Assembly: GCA_023621995.1 (NCBI GenBank)
Contig: JAMOAB010000029.1
Coordinates: 1-64,000 of the forward strand
Reading direction: 5' to 3'
Source: Bacillota bacterium
GTDB taxonomy: Bacteria > Bacillota > Clostridia > Caldicoprobacterales > Xylanivirgaceae
Length of the DNA: 64,000 nt
The notes below the pieces were generated by a model that was not told where the DNA came from, ran no database searches, and saw nothing but the letters and a program-made list of their open reading frames with translations. Position numbers and translations under genes: made by a program. Positions 1 to 9,131 of the stretch are shown piece after piece. Within the stretch, counting starts at the first letter, position 1. Every line of letters begins with the position of its first letter.

Positions 1-1
1 T

Positions 2-640
2 TCAAAGGTCCAAATTATAGATGAGGTTGATTACGCAGCATTAGTGGATTATAAAGAAGCAGCATTGTATTATATATTTCTGTATAGTTGCAACAATGTG
101 AGTAGGCTTGTTGGGTTTATAAAGAGAAACATTCTGCAAGGGAGACCAGTAGAAGATTTGGCTCCTTATGAGGAATGGTTAGATATAATTTACAATGAGG
201 GACTGGATAAAAGGGAACTTGCAAACGGTAGAATTCAGAGAAAAAATGCAGGCGAGATTTCGATTTGTGTTCTAAGTTATATATTTTCCTATTTTTACAG
301 TGAAAATATTGATACTATTACTATCTTCAGCAGTGATAGGGATGCTTATGACTTTATCTTTAAAGCAAAGGAAAGGATTTATAGAGAAGATTATTTTAGA
401 GATAAAAGATATACGTCCATAACTTTTAAGTCAAACGACTTTTTAATATATGAATGGACAAGGCTTGGATATATAAAGCGTGATAATATTGATTCATTTG
501 TAAATAGTTATAGGCAGGCGAGAAGGATTAAATTTACTAGGAAAAAACAGGATAATTCAATTGAAGAGCAAGAAAGAGTGATAGATAATATAGCATTTTT
601 GGAGATGTTAGAAGATGACACGTTACATTTAATTTTCTGA
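2..640 (+). CDS. Hypothetical protein, 5' end lies outside the window
   Basis: Frame stays open from base 2 (SKVQIIDEVDYAALVDYKEAALYY...) to the stop at 638-640; no recognised family. Confidence 0.55.
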   Translation, partial: SKVQIIDEVDYAALVDYKEAALYYIFLYSCNNVSRLVGFIKRNILQGRPVEDLAPYEEWLDIIYNEGLDKRELANGRIQRKNAGEISICVLSYIFSYFYSENIDTITIFSSDRDAYDFIFKAKERIYREDYFRDKRYTSITFKSNDFLIYEWTRLGYIKRDNIDSFVNSYRQARRIKFTRKKQDNSIEEQERVIDNIAFLEMLEDDTLHLIF

Positions 641-670
641 TAGATTAGGTTAAACTCTATAGCGGCATCA

Positions 671-711
671 AAAAGGTTTTAGTAGACTATGAATCTACTA
701 AAGCCTTTTTT
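671..711 (+). terminator. Rho-independent terminator
   Basis: aaaggttttagtaga-ctatgaa-tctactaaagccttttttat: stem-loop plus T-tract. Confidence 0.75.
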
Positions 712-931
712 ATTACTAGCAATATTGGATTATGTAAACATTTCATGTCTTCCCCATATTGTTCCAAAAGGGATTCAGAAGAATAGGGGGATAAAAACCG
801 TACAATTTTTTTGTGTTATGCTATAAATGTAGGGACAAAACTTACCATAAAAAGTTGAATCCCAATCAGAACTTTTTATATAAAGAGTCATATGAAAACA
901 GGCATTAATATCATTAAAACACAAAGGAGGA

Positions 932-1144
932 ATGGAAATGACTAGGAGCATTGAAGATTATAAAAAGCAGGCTACTTTAACTGTTTCTGAGGTGGCAGAG
1001 ATTCTAAGGATTGGTCGAAGTAAGGCCTATGAGGTTGTACACCAGAACATATTCCCTCATATAAGAATAAAGAATGCTATTAGGATACCGACACAACCAT
1101 TTTTTGAGTGGCTTAACTCCTCACATGAAGAGAACGTCCCATAA
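932..1144 (+). CDS. Excisionase/helix-turn-helix DNA-binding protein (MerR/Xis-like)
   Basis: TLTVSEVAEILRIGRSKAYEVVHQ...RIPTQPFFEWL is typical of small Xis-type HTH proteins; lies just before an integrase. Confidence 0.75.
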   Translation: MEMTRSIEDYKKQATLTVSEVAEILRIGRSKAYEVVHQNIFPHIRIKNAIRIPTQPFFEWLNSSHEENVP

Positions 1145-1197
1145 ATAGCAAGTGGCTGCGTTTCTTTAACAGAGGCGCAGTCTCATAACATCTTGTA

Positions 1198-2203
1198 ATG
1201 GAGGAATCTAAATTGAAAAATGAGACTAACAGAGCAACTCGAAAGTATGGAAAACGGGGCAATCTGTTTAAGCGTGGTAAAACCTGGACAATAATATATT
1301 ACCCAATAGACCCTAAGACGGGGAAAAAGAAATAAAAGTGGAAAGGTGGCTTTAAAACCAAGAAAGAAGCCCAAGAAGCATTATACGAGATAAACGCTAA
1401 AATCAATTCTAATACTTATATAGAACCAACTAAGATTACTTTAGCGGAATATCTAACTAAATGGTACGACACACATTGTACGCCACGATTAAGCAGCAAT
1501 ACACTAAGAGGTTATAGGATCAATATTGAAAATCATATAAGAAATCCGGCGGAAGGTGTATCAAGGCCTACTGTGAGGAAATACCAAAACAATATTTATG
1601 ATGCTAATATGCTGAAAATACTACTAGAAGCTGCAAATGGAACAGATTTGTATATACCTGTAACTTTAGGGGCTTCTTTAGGGTTAAGGCGTGGCGAGGT
1701 TTTGGGACTTCAGTGGAAGAATATTAATTTAAATACTAGAAGAGTAGAGATAAGACAGTAGGCAAGTTATAACGAGTAGAAAAAGATTGTTGAGTTAACT
1801 ACCTTGAAAACAGAAAATAGTATAAGGACACTCCCTATGCTAAGGGTTTAGTGGAATTATTGCTTGAACATAAAGAGAAACAAGAGAAAATTAAAAAATG
1901 ATAGGGTCGGACTATATCGATAATGACCTTGTCTGCTGCCATAATTACGGAAGACCATTAAACCCTAAAAATTTTAGCAAGAAGTTCAGGAAATTATTGG
2001 AGAAAAACAATTTTCCTATAATTAGGTTTCGTGATTTACGCCACAGTTATGCCACATTAATGCTAGAGTCAAATGTAGATTTAAAAGTGACCTCTGCGAT
2101 GCTAGGGCATAGTTCTGTAACTATTACCGCTGACATATACCAAGATGCCTTGGAAAGAAAGAAGCAGGCCTCTGATGCTGTACAGGCAAATATATTTGAA
2201 TAA
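1198..2203 (+). pseudogene. Tyrosine recombinase/phage integrase, degraded
   Basis: Starts MEESKLKNETNRATRKYGKRGNLFKRGKTW; in-frame TAA at 1333; the N-terminal SAM-like region (TLRGYRINIENHI) runs straight into RNPAEGVSRPTVRK, implying an internal deletion; further stop near 1759 and frame disruption before 1898; the C-terminus keeps FRDLRHSYATLMLESNVDLKVTSAMLGHSSVTITADIY. Confidence 0.85.
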
Positions 2204-2323
2204 ATTATGAAGGAATCAAGGGGCAAGATTGGCAACAAAACTTTTCAATTTATCCTTTTCTATTCTGTTCTGTCCAGAATCATTTTTTAGCAAAAAGGGT
2301 TTTTAGCAGAAAAATCAGCATTA

Positions 2324-2357
2324 AACAAGGGTTTGCAAAAGTCTGCAAACCCTTGTT
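2324..2357. terminator. Perfect 14-bp inverted repeat, probable tRNA terminator
   Basis: AACAAGGGTTTGCA-AAAGTC-TGCAAACCCTTGTT immediately 3' of tRNA-Ser. Confidence 0.6.
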
Positions 2358-2360
2358 GTT

Positions 2361-2455
2361 TGGCGGAGAGAGAGGGATTCGAACCCTCGAACGGAATTTG
2401 AGTCCCGTTACACGATTTCCAGTCGTGCGCCTTCAACCAACTCAGCCATCTCTCC
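2361..2455 (-). tRNA. tRNA-Ser (GGA anticodon), encoded CCA
   Basis: Reverse complement GGAGAGATGGCTGAGTTGGTTGAAGGCGCACGACTGGAAATCGTGTAACGGGACTCAAATTCCGTTCGAGGGTTCGAATCCCTCTCTCTCCGCCA folds as a long-variable-arm tRNA; anticodon loop CTGGAAA. Confidence 0.95.
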
Positions 2456-2884
2456 AAATAATTAGTTGTAGGTTATAGCATTTTTATAAAATCACGTGTG
2501 ACACTTATATAGTATATAGTGTCATGCAAAAAAAATCAAGGGTATTTTTCTATTTTCCCATAATTGTTCAAGTGCAATACTAAAAACATTAACTATGAAA
2601 CTTAGGTAATTTTATGGAGAATTCGTATTATGAAATTACCTCTAACATTGGTAGTGGTTATCCATATAAAATAGAGGAAGTTTATCCATGTATTTAAAGG
2701 TAGATGTATTTTTGATATATGACTGGGAGCTTTATGACTGACACAACAAAAATCAAACCGAAATATAATAAATTTAACAAAAGGTAAGAAAAATATTAAA
2801 ACAATTAAAACAAATATTGAAATATTTAATAAAGTGTATTATAATAAATATAAACAGTTACACATATTACCTAGGAGGTATAAA

Positions 2885-3253
2885 ATGGCATACCAAGTAA
2901 TAACTAAGTGTCCTGTGTGTGACCACAAAGTTGAGGTGGTAAAAATCCACTGTCCTCACTGTGATACTAGCTGTGAAGGACGATTCATTCTTGATAAATT
3001 TAGTTATCTCACCCAGGATGAGAAATATTTTATAGAGATCTTCTTAAAATGTAGAGGCAACATAAAAGACGTAGAAAAGGAGCTTGGCATTTCATATCCT
3101 ACTGTACGCAATAAACTAGATGAGATTATAACCAATTTAGGTTATGATGCAAGGTCTACGAAAAGGGCAAGTATCAATAAGGATGAGATACTAAGTAAAA
3201 TAGAAAAGGGGGAGTTGTCAGTTGATGAGGCTATTAAAAGGCTCAAAGAATAA
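2885..3253 (+). CDS. DUF2089-like zinc-ribbon/HTH protein
   Basis: CPVCDHKVEVVKIHCPHCDTSCEGRFILDKFSYLTQDEKYFIEIFLKCRGNIKDVEKELGISYPTVRNKLDEII; ATG at 2885 behind taggaggt. Confidence 0.8.
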   Translation: MAYQVITKCPVCDHKVEVVKIHCPHCDTSCEGRFILDKFSYLTQDEKYFIEIFLKCRGNIKDVEKELGISYPTVRNKLDEIITNLGYDARSTKRASINKDEILSKIEKGELSVDEAIKRLKE

Positions 3254-3269
3254 AAGGGGAGGGTTAGGC

Positions 3270-3656
3270 ATGGGAGAAGAGCTTAAAAAAATATTAAATA
3301 TGGTGGAGGAAGGTATAATAACTGCCGATGAGGCGGAAAGTCTTATAAGGGCAATGGATGATGAGGGTAGTAATACTAATTTTTCAGAAGAGGACAGGGG
3401 CAGGAGGAATAGGTTTATTCGCATAAGGGTATCGGAAGGAGGAGAATCCAAAGTCAATATCAATATTCCTCTATCTTTGGTAGATATAGCAACTAAGGTG
3501 GGAACAAAGTTTATACCATATGATGAGATACCAAACGGTGAAGATTTAAAAGATATTGATTGGGATGAAATAGTGGCGGCAATAAAGGAGGGTACTTCCG
3601 GTAAAATAGTAGATATACAAGATGGAGGTGACAGCGTAGAGATCTATGTAGAGTAA
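3270..3656 (+). CDS. SHOCT-like domain-containing hypothetical protein
   Basis: MGEELKKILNMVEEGIITADEAESLIRAM resembles SHOCT-like N-terminal helices found beside DUF2089 genes; RBS gggaggg. Confidence 0.6.
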   Translation: MGEELKKILNMVEEGIITADEAESLIRAMDDEGSNTNFSEEDRGRRNRFIRIRVSEGGESKVNINIPLSLVDIATKVGTKFIPYDEIPNGEDLKDIDWDEIVAAIKEGTSGKIVDIQDGGDSVEIYVE

Positions 3657-3794
3657 TAGATTGGAGGACAGTTTTTTCTTAAAGCTATATCATAAAGAAT
3701 TAATAATGTACTAGTTATGGTTTTATAAACTATTTATAGGGTATATATGTTATAATAGAACTATAATTAAATAAGGTGAATTTAAAACTTTTCA

Positions 3795-3882
3795 CCGATA
3801 AAGGCAAACCATGCGAAAGTGTGGGACGCAAAGCCATAGGGCCTTTCAGGTGTTATGAATGGCAGCCGTGCTACCGAAGGAG
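3795..3882 (+). ncRNA. Cyclic-di-GMP-I (GEMM) riboswitch
   Basis: GGCAAACCATGCGAAAGTGTGGGACGCAAAGCC...GGCAGCCGTGCTACCGAAGGAGG contains the GEMM GAAA tetraloop and the GGGACGCAAAGCC signature. Confidence 0.93.
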
Positions 3883-3891
3883 GAGTTTTAA

Positions 3892-4722
3892 TTGAGTTGT
3901 AGAGGTAAAAACATCTTTGTTTATACTATATTGTTCTATATTGTTTTAAATTTATTAGGTGGTGTGGGTATTTTAAATACGACAGTATATGCTACTGATA
4001 TTCCTAATATAGATACCCAGAGTCTAGATAAGGGAATCGTAGGAGTTAATTTTTTAAATACTAGTGATAGACGTATAAAGGTCATAATCGATAAAGGTAA
4101 TGATAAATATATATATGATCTTGATGCTGATGGACATACACATTATTATCCCCTGCAAATGGGAGAGGGTATATATAAGATCGGAATACTAGAGCAGGTT
4201 GAAGGAAAGAGATATAAGTATTTGACAAAAAAGACCATCGAATATAAACATAAAAACTCACTAGATGTGTATCTAAACTCTATTGAAACGATAAAATGGG
4301 ATGGGAGCTTTCAAGCAATTGAGGTTGCACAATCTCTTGTGGATGGTATTGAGCAAGAGGAGCAAAAAGTAAGAGTTATATATGAGTTTATTTTAAATAA
4401 TTTCGAATACGATGATAAAAAGATATACGATGTAGATACAACATATAAGCCGGATATAGAAAAGCTCTATTCAGAAGGTAAGGGCATGTGTTATGATTTT
4501 TCATCAATTTTTGCAGCTATGCTGAGAAGTGTTGGTATTCCATCCAAACTTGTAAAAGGATACGGAAAAGGGATAGCTGGATATCATGCTTGGAACGAAG
4601 TATATATAGACAATAGATGGCATGTGATAGATATATCTACTGATGTCCAGATAAAAGCCAAGGGTCGACAATATACCATGTATAAATCTGCTAAAGATTA
4701 TACAAAGACAAGGGAATATTGA
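3892..4722 (+). CDS. Secreted transglutaminase-like domain protein
   Basis: N-terminal signal/TM segment; GKGMCYDFSSIFAAMLRSVGIPSKLVKGYGKG..GYHAWNEVYIDNRWHVIDISTD carries the Cys-His-Asp triad; TTG start behind gaaggagg. Confidence 0.88.
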   Translation: MSCRGKNIFVYTILFYIVLNLLGGVGILNTTVYATDIPNIDTQSLDKGIVGVNFLNTSDRRIKVIIDKGNDKYIYDLDADGHTHYYPLQMGEGIYKIGILEQVEGKRYKYLTKKTIEYKHKNSLDVYLNSIETIKWDGSFQAIEVAQSLVDGIEQEEQKVRVIYEFILNNFEYDDKKIYDVDTTYKPDIEKLYSEGKGMCYDFSSIFAAMLRSVGIPSKLVKGYGKGIAGYHAWNEVYIDNRWHVIDISTDVQIKAKGRQYTMYKSAKDYTKTREY

Positions 4723-4801
4723 TAGCCAACATTACTTCTACTACTCAAGCTAGGCCTTATATAAGAGTTGAAAAGGTTGGCAAGAATATGGAGGAAGTAA
4801 T

Positions 4802-6043
4802 ATGCTTAAGGATGGTCAACAACATGAAAATTTCATGGATGATATCGTCTACGTGTCAACGTTAGGTTGCTTTGATATTGTCTATAGGGGAAGGTCCATT
4901 TTCGAGGACACTAGTAGATCTTATAAATCTTGGGAGCTCTTCAAATATCTACTAACATATAAAGAAAAGATGTTAATACCTGAGCATATTGCTGAATCTC
5001 TGTGGCCAGACAATGTATATACAGATCCTAAGAATGCAATAAGTACCCAAATTTTTAGACTTAGGAGACTTCTTGATGCAAATAGGCTATTGGATAATAC
5101 AAAGGGTAAATATTTTACTATAGAATCGAAAAATGGGTGTTATGTTTTAAATGTGGGGCATGGATGTATAGTAGATTCATATGAGTTGGAGAGACTATAT
5201 GCGTATGCAAACACATTAGATTATACCTTTTCTTCTGAGCTATATCGTACATATAGAGAAATAGTGGACATATATAAAGGAATATATCTCCCTGATTTGT
5301 TGTACGACGAATGGGTAATTCCCATGCGTAGTCGATATCACAGACTGTTTTTAAATTCGCTGACAGAACTGCTTTACATTATGAAAGACAGGGAAGAATA
5401 TGATGAGATCTTATTCGTGTGTGAAGATGCTTTTGTAATAGAACCTTTAGAAGAAAAATTCCATCTCTTTTATATGGATGCATTGGTACAGTGTGGCAGG
5501 GAGCAGGATGCTATAAGGCATTATGGTTATGTGACTTCTAAGATATATAGAGAGCTTAGAATAAACCCATCACATGAGATGCGAAAATTTTATAGCGATC
5601 TTAAAAAAGGAGATAAGCCCAAATTGGTGGGCAAGGATCTATCTATAATAGTAGAGAGGCTGAATGAGACACGGGAAGAGGTAGGTGCTACCTTATGTGA
5701 TGTGGAGTCATTTAAAGTGCTTTTCAATATAGAGAAGCGTAGGGCACCGAGGACAACTAAAAAGGTGTTCATTGGCATGATTACCATAGTTCCCTCAGAT
5801 AGGGTAAGATATGATATGGAGGCAAAGATAAAGGCAAGTGAAGAATTAAAGGCCACAATTGAGACATACCTGCGTAAGGGCGATGTATATACTATGGTGA
5901 ATAGAGAACAGTTTCTCATTATGCTGCCAAATATGGAAAGTGATAATGTAGAGTTGATAATAGATAGGATTAGTTGGCGTTATAAAGAAAACTCTAGTGC
6001 TAAGGATTTTGATTTAGAATTTAAATTTCAACCAATAACGTAA
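4802..6043 (+). CDS. Transcriptional regulator, winged-helix plus BTAD (SARP-like), with GGDEF-like C-terminus
   Basis: LGCFDIVYRGRSI...SWELFKYLLTYKEKMLIPEHIAESLWPD...STQIFRLRRLLD (OmpR/SARP wHTH), then BTAD-like TPR helices; C-terminal KGDVYTMVNREQFLIMLPN resembles a degenerate GGDEF region. Confidence 0.75.
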   Translation: MLKDGQQHENFMDDIVYVSTLGCFDIVYRGRSIFEDTSRSYKSWELFKYLLTYKEKMLIPEHIAESLWPDNVYTDPKNAISTQIFRLRRLLDANRLLDNTKGKYFTIESKNGCYVLNVGHGCIVDSYELERLYAYANTLDYTFSSELYRTYREIVDIYKGIYLPDLLYDEWVIPMRSRYHRLFLNSLTELLYIMKDREEYDEILFVCEDAFVIEPLEEKFHLFYMDALVQCGREQDAIRHYGYVTSKIYRELRINPSHEMRKFYSDLKKGDKPKLVGKDLSIIVERLNETREEVGATLCDVESFKVLFNIEKRRAPRTTKKVFIGMITIVPSDRVRYDMEAKIKASEELKATIETYLRKGDVYTMVNREQFLIMLPNMESDNVELIIDRISWRYKENSSAKDFDLEFKFQPIT

Positions 6044-6060
6044 AATAATTAAATAGAAAA

Positions 6061-6103
6061 AAGAGATCAGATTCAGATTTTATGAATCAGATCTCTTTTT
6101 TTT
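6061..6103 (+). terminator. Rho-independent terminator
   Basis: aagagatcagattca...tgaatcagatctctttttttt. Confidence 0.85.
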
Positions 6104-6193
6104 ATTTGTGTAATCGTATTGTAATTGAACTGAAATTAGTCTGTAAATGCAAGATGTTATATTGACAAATAGATGTTAGGCAGGTGACAGGTA

Positions 6194-6427
6194 ATGGGGT
6201 GTGTAAGGTGCAGCGGCGAGCAGAGATGTGTAATCGGTGGTTCCACATTTTTGATAAGGATATTATATACGCAAAATGCAACATGGCAAGGTACCATAGA
6301 ATGGATAGAAGGGGAGAAAACAAAGACATTTGGAAGTGCTTTAGAACTTGTATCCCTCATAAATGAAACGTTGGAAAAGAATATGAGTACAAAGTGCGGA
6401 TCGAAGATACGTTCTTGGAAGCAGTAA
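6194..6427 (+). CDS. Small conserved-type hypothetical protein
   Basis: FLIRILYTQNATWQGTIEWIEGEKTKTFGSALELVSLINETLEK looks like a recurrent small Firmicutes protein; chosen over the overlapping 6184 frame. Confidence 0.5.
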   Translation: MGCVRCSGEQRCVIGGSTFLIRILYTQNATWQGTIEWIEGEKTKTFGSALELVSLINETLEKNMSTKCGSKIRSWKQ

Positions 6428-6466
6428 AATAATGACAATTATATTTGTAATACGGGGGTGAGATAG

Positions 6467-9028
6467 CTGTTTAAAGGTTATTCTAGAAAGATTGCAATAC
6501 TTATCCTTTCACTTTTTATATTTGTATCGGTGAGTGGGATGACTATGGTGGGTCAAGATATGACAGACGAACTTACAGTGAAGGAGTATAATCTTGAGTA
6601 CGAACCAGAGTGTCAAGCTGAAGAGCAGGTAATAGAAAGTATAACTAAAGAAGAGATAGTAGAAGACGATGCTGGGGATAAGAAGTCAGAAGGAGAAGAT
6701 GAGGAGCCAATTCCAAAGAATGGGATTGAAAACATCATAGATGATGTAGAAATAACCAATGAGGCAGGAGAGCCCCAAGACAGCTACAGACCGTACGAGG
6801 GGATAAATATAAATGTATATTGGTCTGTAAAGTCAGATATAAATAAAGGCCATACTTTCAGTTTAAAGTTACCAGAAGAATTACGGGGGTTTGATGGGAC
6901 TATTGCATTAAAAGATAGCGAAGGTAATAACCTTGGTCAGGGTCTGGGATCGGGGGATACTATTACTTTCACATTTTTAGATAATGTAAAACAATATGAG
7001 GCTATGTCCGGTTCCTTCTATATTCAATCTGAAATTATATACGTTGCTGAAGGACAAGGTCCAATAGAGGTTCCACTAGAGTTTAATGTAGAAGATAGAG
7101 TAATTCGCCAGATAGTCACAGTAGATATGGGGTATGACAATGGTGAAGCTTCGAAAGATTTGAAGCAACACAAGGGTCAATTGAAGATCATTAAAATAGA
7201 TGAAATCACTCAAGAACCATTGGAAGGTGCCCTATTCAAATTAGTAGATAACGAAGGCCAGATAGTTGCAAAGCTTGAAACAGATGTGAATGGTGAAGCG
7301 ATGACAGATGAAATTCCAACTGGAATTTATACATTGATGGAGATTAAGGCACCGGAGGGATATGAGAAGGAGCAAGGGCCAAAAGAGTTAATTTTAAATT
7401 TTAAAGATAATAGTATGATTGAGATGGTTGTGACTAATAGGAGGCTTGATAGCTTAAATAAACAATATAGCAATTCAACTATGAGGCCTGGTGAGCTCAA
7501 TATAGATAAGGTGGGAGAGCAAGTTTCTGGTGTTGGCAATCAATGGGATATAACCTTAGAGATCGAAGGTCAAAATTATAATGAGACATCAGACATAGTA
7601 CTAGTGATAGATCGCTCTAACAGTATGAGGGGCCATAGAATGGAACGGGCAAAAGGGGCGGCAAAGGCTTTTGTAAATAGGTTACTATCTAACGAGGAAT
7701 GTGACAATGTGAGAATAGCGATAGTATCCTTTGCTGGTGATGTCACAGTCAATTCTGAATTTAAAGGCTATGATGACAAGCAGGCACTGCTAGATGCCAT
7801 AGATAGTATTGAAACATGGGGCGGGACCCATATACAGGCAGGGTTAAGACAGGCGAGCATTTTGTTAAATGATAGCAGTGCAAGTCGCAAAAACATAGTA
7901 ATCCTTGGAGATGGAGCCGCTACTTACAGTTATTTGATAAGGGATCCAGACAATTACTTAGAATATTGGTACGTTGAACCATTTCGTGTTCATTATAGAA
8001 CTACTTTTAATATACCACAAAAGCAATTTAACTATAAGTATAACTTTGGTGATGGCACTAGTGAATATACACTATACAATATGTTTTATGGCTATTGGGG
8101 AAAGTATTATTGCTACTATAGGCATGGTGCCAGTGCTATAGCAGAGGCGAATTTTGCAAGGGAAAAGGGTCAAGTTATATACTCAATTGCCCTGTCTGCA
8201 GGGGAAGAAGGCGAATGGACTCTAAGGAATATTGCAGATAGGGGGAACTATTATGAACTTTCAGATCCAGATTCTCTCGAGCCTATATTCTTAGAGATTG
8301 CAGGAAGGATAGATTATGTAGCCACCGATGTAGTGGTGACAGATCCCATAGGAGATATGTATTCTATACCGGGTATAAATACAGAAGACATTGATTCTCT
8401 GATAGAGGTAAGTCATGGGAAAGTATATTACGATATGGAGACAGACACCATAACTTGGGATATAGGCACTATAAGTGAAGGAATTACTTATTGGATGAAA
8501 TATAGAGTTATGTTGGACTATAGTGCAGAAGGTGGAGTGCTTTATCCGGCTAATGGACCTACCTATATAAACTACAGGGATACAAATGGAGATGATGTAC
8601 GAAAACACTTTCCAATACCAGAATTTAGACTCAGGGCACTGACTTTTACGAAATATGTAGAGGGCTTAGGGAAAGAAGATAGGGAGTTTGACATCATAAT
8701 AGAAGGCCCTGTGGGGAAGTTTAGTAAGACTTGGAGCATATCCCTTAAAGAAGGGGAGACAAAGTGTATAAAGGGCTTACTGCCAGGGATATATACAATA
8801 AGGGAGATTGTCCCAATGAATTTTGATCTTATAGATATGAGGGGTGTAGGCATAACCTACAAGTCAGGAAATATGTATGAGCTGTCAATAGCTGAAGATG
8901 ACTGGAATATATCTATAGACATAGTCAATAAGAGAAGAAATGAAGGATGGTTTTGGAGTGATCCACTACCTAAACTAAACAGGTTTAGGATAGGTCATAA
9001 AAAATTGGCAAGACCCAATTACGATTAG
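6467..9028 (+). CDS. Secreted VWA-domain/SpaA-like (Cna-B-type) surface adhesin
   Basis: KIDEITQEPLEGALFKLVDNEGQIVAKLETDVNGEAMTDEIPTGIYTLMEIKAPEGYE (SpaA fold) and DIVLVIDRSNSMRG..GGTHIQAGLRQA (VWA/MIDAS). The signal peptide LFKGYSRKIAILILSLFIFVSVSG extends upstream of the listed ATG to a possible CTG start at 6467 after gggggtgag. Confidence 0.85.
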   Translation: MFKGYSRKIAILILSLFIFVSVSGMTMVGQDMTDELTVKEYNLEYEPECQAEEQVIESITKEEIVEDDAGDKKSEGEDEEPIPKNGIENIIDDVEITNEAGEPQDSYRPYEGININVYWSVKSDINKGHTFSLKLPEELRGFDGTIALKDSEGNNLGQGLGSGDTITFTFLDNVKQYEAMSGSFYIQSEIIYVAEGQGPIEVPLEFNVEDRVIRQIVTVDMGYDNGEASKDLKQHKGQLKIIKIDEITQEPLEGALFKLVDNEGQIVAKLETDVNGEAMTDEIPTGIYTLMEIKAPEGYEKEQGPKELILNFKDNSMIEMVVTNRRLDSLNKQYSNSTMRPGELNIDKVGEQVSGVGNQWDITLEIEGQNYNETSDIVLVIDRSNSMRGHRMERAKGAAKAFVNRLLSNEECDNVRIAIVSFAGDVTVNSEFKGYDDKQALLDAIDSIETWGGTHIQAGLRQASILLNDSSASRKNIVILGDGAATYSYLIRDPDNYLEYWYVEPFRVHYRTTFNIPQKQFNYKYNFGDGTSEYTLYNMFYGYWGKYYCYYRHGASAIAEANFAREKGQVIYSIALSAGEEGEWTLRNIADRGNYYELSDPDSLEPIFLEIAGRIDYVATDVVVTDPIGDMYSIPGINTEDIDSLIEVSHGKVYYDMETDTITWDIGTISEGITYWMKYRVMLDYSAEGGVLYPANGPTYINYRDTNGDDVRKHFPIPEFRLRALTFTKYVEGLGKEDREFDIIIEGPVGKFSKTWSISLKEGETKCIKGLLPGIYTIREIVPMNFDLIDMRGVGITYKSGNMYELSIAEDDWNISIDIVNKRRNEGWFWSDPLPKLNRFRIGHKKLARPNYD

Positions 9029-9131
9029 AACTTTTTTCTAGGTGAACTTATAAACTTTATATTAACATGAAAATTAGATGGATGATTTAATTTTGAATAT
9101 ATGTAAATCCATATGGAGGAGGTGGGCTGGC

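Noticed and set aside
6184-6366. 60-aa ORF overlapping the 6194 ORF
   Set aside because: The 6194 frame carries the protein-like WQGTIEW core; this frame shows no family-like pattern.
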